From Acidobacteriota bacterium (GTDB taxonomy: Bacteria; Acidobacteriota; Vicinamibacteria; Fen-336), in assembly GCA_022340585.1 (NCBI GenBank), contig JAJDNS010000032.1, positions 1 through 64,000 of the forward strand: a stretch of DNA of 64,000 nt. The letters are read 5' to 3'. The notes beneath the pieces are model-generated. The model was not told where the DNA came from. It did no database searches and saw only the letters and a program-made list of their open reading frames with translations. The stretch's first letter is position 1, and each line of letters starts with the position of its first letter. Below, piece after piece: positions 59,396-64,000 of this stretch. The position numbers were made by a program, and so were the translations under genes.

Positions 59396-60577
59396 CTACG
59401 CGCCGCGACCGAACCGGCGCCCCCACTTGCGTCGGAGGACCTCGCGGAGTGTGCGCCGGTTCCTTCCGGGGAGGAGCTCGACGTAGTCCTCGCCCAGCCG
59501 GGCGATCTGCTGCAGGTCACCGCCGGAGCGGGTGATCGGGACCCCGGGAACCTTGCCGCCGAAGGCGGCCCGGTATCCCACGGCCCGGGCCAGTTCCCGG
59601 GCGGTGGCCCCGGACGCGTGCCACGGATAGCACAGGTGGAAGACGGGCCGACCGGTGCGTTCCTCGATGAGTCGCCTCGACTCCGCCAGCTCGCGCTCGA
59701 TGGCGGCGGCCCGCTCCCCTCGGGTCTCCAGGCGGCCGCGGACCCGCCGGCGGGACAGCCGCCTCCTCAGGGTCGTCTCCCAGTCCGGGCGGCGGAAGAA
59801 GGACTCGCCCTCGGCCTCCACCGTCCCCACGCAGCGTTGCCGGATCGCCGGGTCCTCGAAGAACCGAAGGACCTCGGAGGTGCGGGGCGCGGAGTGGAAC
59901 AGCGGGGTGCCCAGGGGAACCTCTTCGCCCAGGAGATCGCGGTCCCCCTCGCGGACGAGGGGCTGGTCGAAGGCGTCGTAGCCGCGACGGGACCGGGGGG
60001 TCACGAAGCCCTCGAGCCGGGGCCCGGTGTGGACCCGGGCGTGGGTGAGGGTGTGGCTCTGGAAGTCGAAGAGGCCGGATCTCGAGAGGGCCTCCACCTC
60101 CTCCCAGGACAGGAGCGCCCCCGGTCCCTCCTCGCGGCGCATGACCTCGGCGAGATCGGCGCGGCCGGTCTCCACGTCCGAGAGGTTGGGCGCGGGTGGA
60201 CCCGGGCGCGAGCGCATGCGACCCGGCACCAGGAAGACCACCGCCTTCATCCCGAAGCGGTTGAGCAGCGGGTGGGCCACGCTCCAGACCGAGCCTCGCC
60301 CGTCGTCGAAGGTAAGGACCACCGCACGGTCCGGCGCGGGACGGTTCCCGAGCAGGACCCCCACATACTCGTCGGCGGTGAGGGTCTGGTAGTCGTTGTC
60401 GTGGAGGTGCCGCAGCTGCCGTTCCAGCGATCGAGGCTCGGCCCCGTGCAGCACGAAGACCGGGATGTCTCCCCGGGGAAGGGGCCCCCCGGTGACGAAG
60501 GGCGGATAGCGGCGGAGGAGGAGATCCCGGGGGACCTCCCAGGCCTCCTTCACGCTGCGAACGAGCCTTCCCGCCAT
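59396..60577 (-). CDS. Polysaccharide deacetylase family protein
   Basis: 393-aa protein with the carbohydrate esterase 4 (NodB) catalytic motif AVVLTFDDGRGSVWSVAHPLLNRFGMKAVVFLVPG (Asp-Asp pair), DFQSHTLTHARVH with two metal His, and a C-terminal HLCYPWHASG block. It probably removes N- or O-acetyl groups from a surface polysaccharide. It ends 31 bp from the LON-domain gene and starts 4 bp after the GT4. The ATG at 60577 has GGGGAGG upstream. Confidence 0.88.
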   Translation of the reverse strand: MAGRLVRSVKEAWEVPRDLLLRRYPPFVTGGPLPRGDIPVFVLHGAEPRSLERQLRHLHDNDYQTLTADEYVGVLLGNRPAPDRAVVLTFDDGRGSVWSVAHPLLNRFGMKAVVFLVPGRMRSRPGPPAPNLSDVETGRADLAEVMRREEGPGALLSWEEVEALSRSGLFDFQSHTLTHARVHTGPRLEGFVTPRSRRGYDAFDQPLVREGDRDLLGEEVPLGTPLFHSAPRTSEVLRFFEDPAIRQRCVGTVEAEGESFFRRPDWETTLRRRLSRRRVRGRLETRGERAAAIERELAESRRLIEERTGRPVFHLCYPWHASGATARELARAVGYRAAFGGKVPGVPITRSGGDLQQIARLGEDYVELLPGRNRRTLREVLRRKWGRRFGRGA

Positions 60578-60581
60578 CGGG

Positions 60582-61712
60582 TCAGCCTCCCCGCTCGTCC
60601 AGCAGCTCGTCGTAGAGGGCCTCCATCTGCTCGACGCTGGACCCGACGTCGTAGGCCCGGGAGGCCTCGAGGGCTTCCCGCCCGAGGGTCTCGCGGAGGC
60701 CGGCGTCGGCGAGCACCCGGTCGAGAGCCGTCCCGAGGGCGGCGGCGTCGCCGGGGGGGACCAGGAGCCCGGTGACACCGTCCTCGAGCACCTCACGGCA
60801 CCCGTCCACGGCGGTGGAGACGACCGCCCGTCCGGCCGCCATGGCCTCGAAGAGGGCGAGGGGGGTCCCCTCGTAGAGCGAGGAGATGCAGAAGACGTCG
60901 AGCGCGGCGAGGAGGTCAGGCACGTCCGTGCGGTGGCCGGCGAAGAGAACCCGATCCGCGATCCCGAGCCCCGCGGCCTGCTGCTGCAGGTCGTCCATGA
61001 GATCGCCGTCGCCCACGACGAGGACGCGCAGGTCGCTCCGCTGGCGGCACAGTGGTGCCGCGGCCTCGATGAGGAACCGGTGGCCCTTCTGGGCGTTCAG
61101 GCGACCGATGGACCCGACCACCAGCCCGTCCTCGGGAAGGCCCAGCTCCCGGCGGACCCCCCGCCCCCGCTCGGGTCCCGCGGGGGCGAACTCGTCGAGG
61201 GGGGCGCCGTTCCAGATGAGGCGCACCCGGTCGGGCGGGACGAACCGCTCCCGGACCAGGAAGTCGCGGGTGGAGTGGCTAACCGCGATGGCGTGGTCGA
61301 TGAGAGGAGCCAGGGCCCGGTCCGCGAATCCCTGGTACGCGGGCATGGCCGGGTCCGCAAAGTGCTCGTGGAGGACGAGCTTCGTCCCGGCCAGCCGGGC
61401 GGCCAGGCGCCCGAAGTCGGCAGCGGCGTAGCCGTGAACGTGGAGGATGCGGGTCCCGCGCCGACGAGCGAGAGAGGCGAGGTCCGTGAGGATCCGGGGG
61501 TCGAAGCGACCCCGCCCCAGATGGTGGACGGGAAGGCCCTGGTCCGCCAGCCACTGGGTGGCCGGCTCGGGGTGCTTGAGCCCGACGAGGCCCACCTCGA
61601 AGCGGGTGGCGTCGTAGCGGGGGAGCCACCACGAGAAGAGCCGGGAGACCCCGTGGATGCTGGAGCCCCGGACCCCGAACTTGTCGCAGACGTGGAGGAC
61701 ACCGGCCGGCAT
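60582..61712 (-). CDS. Glycosyltransferase family 4
   Basis: 376-aa GT-B enzyme. It opens VLHVCDKFGVRGSSIHGVSRLF, and the GT4 core SIGRLNAQKGHRFLIEAA and CISSLYEGTPLALFEAMAAGRAVVSTAVDGCREVLEDG is intact. It probably transfers a sugar from a nucleotide donor. Located 4 bp after the flippase-like gene and 4 bp before the deacetylase, so the three are one operon. Confidence 0.9.
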   Translation of the reverse strand: MPAGVLHVCDKFGVRGSSIHGVSRLFSWWLPRYDATRFEVGLVGLKHPEPATQWLADQGLPVHHLGRGRFDPRILTDLASLARRRGTRILHVHGYAAADFGRLAARLAGTKLVLHEHFADPAMPAYQGFADRALAPLIDHAIAVSHSTRDFLVRERFVPPDRVRLIWNGAPLDEFAPAGPERGRGVRRELGLPEDGLVVGSIGRLNAQKGHRFLIEAAAPLCRQRSDLRVLVVGDGDLMDDLQQQAAGLGIADRVLFAGHRTDVPDLLAALDVFCISSLYEGTPLALFEAMAAGRAVVSTAVDGCREVLEDGVTGLLVPPGDAAALGTALDRVLADAGLRETLGREALEASRAYDVGSSVEQMEALYDELLDERGG

Positions 61713-61716
61713 GGGC

Positions 61717-62685
61717 TCAGGAGCCGGCCGGCTCCTCGGCCGCGGGGATGGGACCGCGGGCCATCCAGACGACCGCGCCGGAGAGGGACAGAAGGATGAT
61801 GAGGCCGGCACCCGTGAGGGAGAAGGCGAGGGCGCTTTCCCGGGGGAGACCGACCTGGGAGAAGTACAGGGCGAAGAGTCCCTCCCGCAGGCCCCAGCCG
61901 TTGAACGAGATCGGGACGGCCTGGAGCAGCGTGCACAGCGGGACCATGAGGAAGGCGGCGGACGCCGAGAGGGGGATCCGGAGGGCCCGGGCGATGGCGA
62001 AGAAGTACACGACCACCAGTGCCTGGAGGGCCAGGCTGGCGGCAAAGGCCAGCCACACCGTGCGCACCTGGGCCCGGTAGCTGTGCACCGCTGCCTGAAC
62101 CACCTCGAAGCGCTCGCGGGCCCAGCCGATGGCGTTGAGGCGAGACAACGCCATCAGGCGCCGGGCGATCCCGGGCCGGAAGAAGACGGTGCCGAGGACG
62201 GCGAACACCAGGCCCAGGCCCAGGATGACCGCTCGCGCTCCGGCAAGCTCCCTCAGGTCGGGGCTGGCGAAGACGAAGGCGACGGCGGCGAGCAGCCAGA
62301 GGGCGCCCAGACCGAGGATGCGGTCGATGCCCACGACGGCGAGGGACGAGGTGGTCGAGCCGGTGAGCCGCGAGCCGTCGCGGACGCGAACGATGTCGCC
62401 CCCGATGTTGCTGGGAAGGAAGTTGTTGAAGAACGTGGCCACGAGGTAGGAGGCGGTGAGGTGTCGGAGGGGGGCGACCACGCCGAGCGCCTCGAGGAGC
62501 AGCTGCCATCGCCAGGTGGCGAGGGCAAGCATGACGAGGTAGCAGCCGACGGCGGCCACGAGCAGCAGGAGGTCGGCGGTACGCACCCGCACCTCGAGGG
62601 CCTGGAGGTCGCTGGTGGCGAACAGGTAGCCCAGGAGGACCAGGCTCACCGTCACCTTCACCGCGAGGAGGGCGCCGCGCTTCAT
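61717..62685 (-). CDS. Lysylphosphatidylglycerol synthase/AglD-family membrane protein (flippase-like)
   Basis: 322-aa polytopic protein with about eight hydrophobic segments, matching the LPG_synthase_TM/AglD-type family (DUF2156-less part): YLVATFFNNFLPSNIGGDIVRV, GIDRILGLGALWLLA and VPISFNGWGLREGLFALYF. The family includes MprF membrane domains and proteins proposed to flip lipid-linked substrates. The ATG at 62685 is chosen because the -10 of a bidirectional promoter lies just upstream of an alternative ATG at 62700. Role in moving glycolipid across the membrane is inferred. Confidence 0.85.
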   Translation of the reverse strand: MKRGALLAVKVTVSLVLLGYLFATSDLQALEVRVRTADLLLLVAAVGCYLVMLALATWRWQLLLEALGVVAPLRHLTASYLVATFFNNFLPSNIGGDIVRVRDGSRLTGSTTSSLAVVGIDRILGLGALWLLAAVAFVFASPDLRELAGARAVILGLGLVFAVLGTVFFRPGIARRLMALSRLNAIGWARERFEVVQAAVHSYRAQVRTVWLAFAASLALQALVVVYFFAIARALRIPLSASAAFLMVPLCTLLQAVPISFNGWGLREGLFALYFSQVGLPRESALAFSLTGAGLIILLSLSGAVVWMARGPIPAAEEPAGS

Positions 62686-62700
62686 GGGTCGGAACCGCAT

Positions 62701-62711
62701 GCTACAGTAGC
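62701..62711. promoter_or_regulatory. Palindromic -10 element shared by divergent genes
   Basis: GCTACAGTAGC is a perfect 11-bp palindrome around its centre base. It gives TACAGT on the plus strand and TACTGT on the minus strand, so one site could serve both the acyltransferase (start 21 nt away) and the flippase-like gene. Palindromic -10 elements driving divergent transcription are documented in other bacteria. Confidence 0.5.
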
Positions 62712-62731
62712 GCCCCGAGGGCCGCAAAAGA

Positions 62732-63523
62732 ATGGACGGCACTCGTGCGGGGCCGATGGACAGCGAGGGCACGACCGGACGGCAGCAGATCGGCATCCAG
62801 GAGGCGATGGAGGCCTCCGGGCAATCGGCGTTCCGGAAGTACCAGGACCTCGTGGTCGGCAGCCGGAGCCTGGGTCGGCTCGTGCTCTACGAGCTGGTCG
62901 TGCTCGTCTCCTCCTGGGTCCCCGGGGCCCTCGGGCTCCTCCTGCGCAAGGTCATGTACCCGTGGCTCCTGGGGGCGGTGGGCCGGGGCGTGGTCTTCGG
63001 CCAGGGGGTGGTGCTGCGCCACCCGGGGAAGATCCGCATCGGCGACGGGGTCACCATCGACGACCTGGTGGTCCTGGACGCCAAGGGGACGGGCAACCGG
63101 GGGATCGACATCGGCGACGGCGTCTTCCTCGGTCGCTCCACGATCCTCTCGTGCAAGGACGGGGACATCGTCCTCGGGAACCACACGAACCTGGGCTTCC
63201 ACTGCGAGGTATTCTCCGGCTCCACGGTCACGGTGGGCCGGCACGGTCTGTTCGCGGCCTACGTGTACCTGGTGGGAGGCGGTCACGAGTTCGAGCGCGG
63301 CGACGTGGCGGTGATCGACCAGCCCCGCGCGTCGGAGGGAATCGCCCTGGGCGACAACGTGTGGCTGGGCACCGGAGCCAAGGTCCTCGACGGCGTGAGG
63401 CTCGGCTCGAACGTGGTGGTCGGCGCCAACGGCGTCGTGACCTCGGACCTTCCCGACGGCGCCATCGCCGCTGGAGTCCCGGCCCGGGTGCTGCGGACGC
63501 GGGAGAAGCCCCCCGAGCCCTGA
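62732..63523 (+). CDS. Left-handed beta-helix acyltransferase
   Basis: 263-aa protein. An N-terminal amphipathic or membrane-associating part (LVLYELVVLVSSWVPGALGLLLRKVMYPWLLG) precedes a hexapeptide-repeat beta-helix of about 120 residues (GDGVTIDDLVVLDAKG, GDGVFLGRSTILSCKDGDIVLGN, GSNVVVGANGVVTSDLPDGAIAAGVPARV). It resembles the WbbJ/NeuD-type transferases that acetylate sugars. Acyl donor and sugar unknown. It is divergent from the flippase-like gene. Confidence 0.88.
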   Translation: MDGTRAGPMDSEGTTGRQQIGIQEAMEASGQSAFRKYQDLVVGSRSLGRLVLYELVVLVSSWVPGALGLLLRKVMYPWLLGAVGRGVVFGQGVVLRHPGKIRIGDGVTIDDLVVLDAKGTGNRGIDIGDGVFLGRSTILSCKDGDIVLGNHTNLGFHCEVFSGSTVTVGRHGLFAAYVYLVGGGHEFERGDVAVIDQPRASEGIALGDNVWLGTGAKVLDGVRLGSNVVVGANGVVTSDLPDGAIAAGVPARVLRTREKPPEP

Positions 63524-63618
63524 GGGCTTTCTCCGCCCTGCTCTCGAGCCCCGGGGCTCTGGTTCTTGGCTCTCTGGCTCTCCTGTTCTCTCGTGCCCTG
63601 CGCGCTTGGACGTCCTGG
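63524..63618. other. Pyrimidine-rich spacer
   Basis: 95 bp rich in CTCT and GGCTCT runs after the acyltransferase stop; the complementary strand reads as loose 7-8-base units such as GAGAGCC, AAGAACC and AGAGCCC. No gene or terminator with a U-run is seen. It resembles the heptad tract near 11941 in composition. Confidence 0.5.
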
Positions 63619-63694
63619 TACGGGGTCTGGCCCCGTTTGTTGCGCCGCCCCGACGTTCTCGCTCGCGGTGCAATGAAAGGGGCCTGACCCCTTC
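63619..63694. repeat. REPIN-like pair of inverted palindromes
   Basis: Two hairpins face each other: ACGGGG-TCTGG-CCCCGT (63620-63636) and AAGGGG-CCTGA-CCCCTT. Read on the opposite strand, the second unit matches the first over about 19 of 25 bases, including a shared TTGC end. This is the layout of REP doublets mobilised by RAYT transposases. No transposase is in the window. Confidence 0.7.
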
Positions 63695-63839
63695 CGTGTG
63701 CTCTCCCCCCTCGCCCGGCGAAACGCTTCTCGGTGTTCCCTGCCCCATGCCCCCCGCGCCGGGGACCCGGGCTCTGACTCCAACCTCACCCCTGCTAGAA
63801 TCGACTCATCACCATCCCTCTGTCACGGGAGAGCACCGC

Positions 63840-64000
63840 ATGAAGAAGGTCCTCGAGGAGAGCGCACCACCGGCGCCTCCGGACGTGGCCGAGAAGCGGC
63901 ACACGACGATCTCCGGTCGCCGCATTGCGCCCCTCTATAGGCCCGACGACGTGGCCGACGTCGACTACGACCGGGACACCCCGGACCCGGGGCGGTATCC
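63840..64000 (+). CDS. Methylmalonyl-CoA mutase-like acyl-CoA mutase, N-terminal fragment
   Basis: Only the first 53 codons lie in the window; the gene continues past the edge. The head KRHTTISGRRIAPLYRPDDVADVDYDRDTPDPGRYP matches the start of the B12-dependent acyl-CoA mutase large subunit, where a substrate-binding barrel follows. The ATG has GGGAGAG about 6 bases upstream and a TAGAAT hexamer at 63796-63801 lies about 38 nt before it. The subtype (methylmalonyl, isobutyryl or other) cannot be told from this part. Confidence 0.75.
   Translation, partial: MKKVLEESAPPAPPDVAEKRHTTISGRRIAPLYRPDDVADVDYDRDTPDPGRY

Noticed and set aside
63695-63839. A small gene before the mutase
   Set aside because: No frame with a ribosome site; only a possible -10 at 63796 serving the mutase.

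Overview
The window is a contiguous piece of a very GC-rich bacterial chromosome with dense genes, short spacers and many GTG or TTG starts. Three things point to Acidobacteriota, perhaps a Thermoanaerobaculia-like lineage: a serine/threonine kinase fused to a TolB/PD40-type propeller, a periplasmic protein with an SLGEAARKE-type motif, and the order tRNA-Val, thrS, infC, rpmI, rplT, pheS, pheT, coiled-coil gene, zapA, 6S RNA. This placement is an inference; no rRNA gene is present to confirm it.

Layout. 0-7.6 kb: a partial secreted M20 peptidase, tRNA-Ala(CGC), dgt, a sodium:solute symporter and a P1-family peptidase. Then comes a 360-bp non-coding array of TGTGGA motifs phased at 22 bp, and a large polytopic membrane protein. 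7.6-12 kb (minus): threonine synthase, a long AlaX-type alanyl-tRNA editing protein, an EamA transporter and a lipoprotein. 12-16.3 kb (minus): the translation operon rplM-rpsI-rpsB-tsf-pyrH-frr with a clear promoter and several RNA hairpins. 16.4-20.1 kb (minus): a nitrilase-family amidase, endonuclease III, an unusual DinB polymerase, a DUF3467 protein and lexA. 20.2-22 kb: an ECF sigma factor, its anti-sigma factor and a Spy-like periplasmic protein. 22-25 kb: a histone-H1-like/DUF4912 protein and a GH57 glucan branching enzyme. 25-33.7 kb: accessory genes, including the kinase-propeller protein, the amrB-amrA (MEMO1/AMMECR1) pair, a PepSY-type gene broken by an in-frame TAA, and an N-terminally truncated hydrolase. 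33.7-37.7 kb: a PilB/GspE ATPase, an arginase and a lipoprotein, with palindromic repeats after two of these genes.

37.8-47.1 kb is the second translation block: tRNA-Val, thrS, infC (start codon ATA), rpmI, rplT, pheS, pheT, a coiled-coil gene, zapA, 6S RNA, thiL and a DUF2062 gene. 47.1-50.3 kb has gatA-gatC on the minus strand and two membrane-protein genes on the plus strand. 50.3-63.5 kb is a surface-glycan locus: a GT2, two GT4s, an NAD-dependent epimerase, two tandem paralogous GT-C-like membrane proteins, a polysaccharide deacetylase, an AglD/MprF-like flippase-type protein and a left-handed beta-helix acyltransferase. A free Cache sensor and a LON-domain protein sit among them. The window ends inside a methylmalonyl-CoA mutase-like gene.

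The most striking unexplained element is the phased TGTGGA array at 5541-5899. Other notable features are two classes of palindromic intergenic repeats, a heptanucleotide tandem array, a 45-bp duplication abutting the tRNA-Val promoter, low-complexity extensions on RpsB, IF-3, Nth and the DUF4912 protein, a DinB with isoleucine at the steric-gate position, and several genes that look leaderless.
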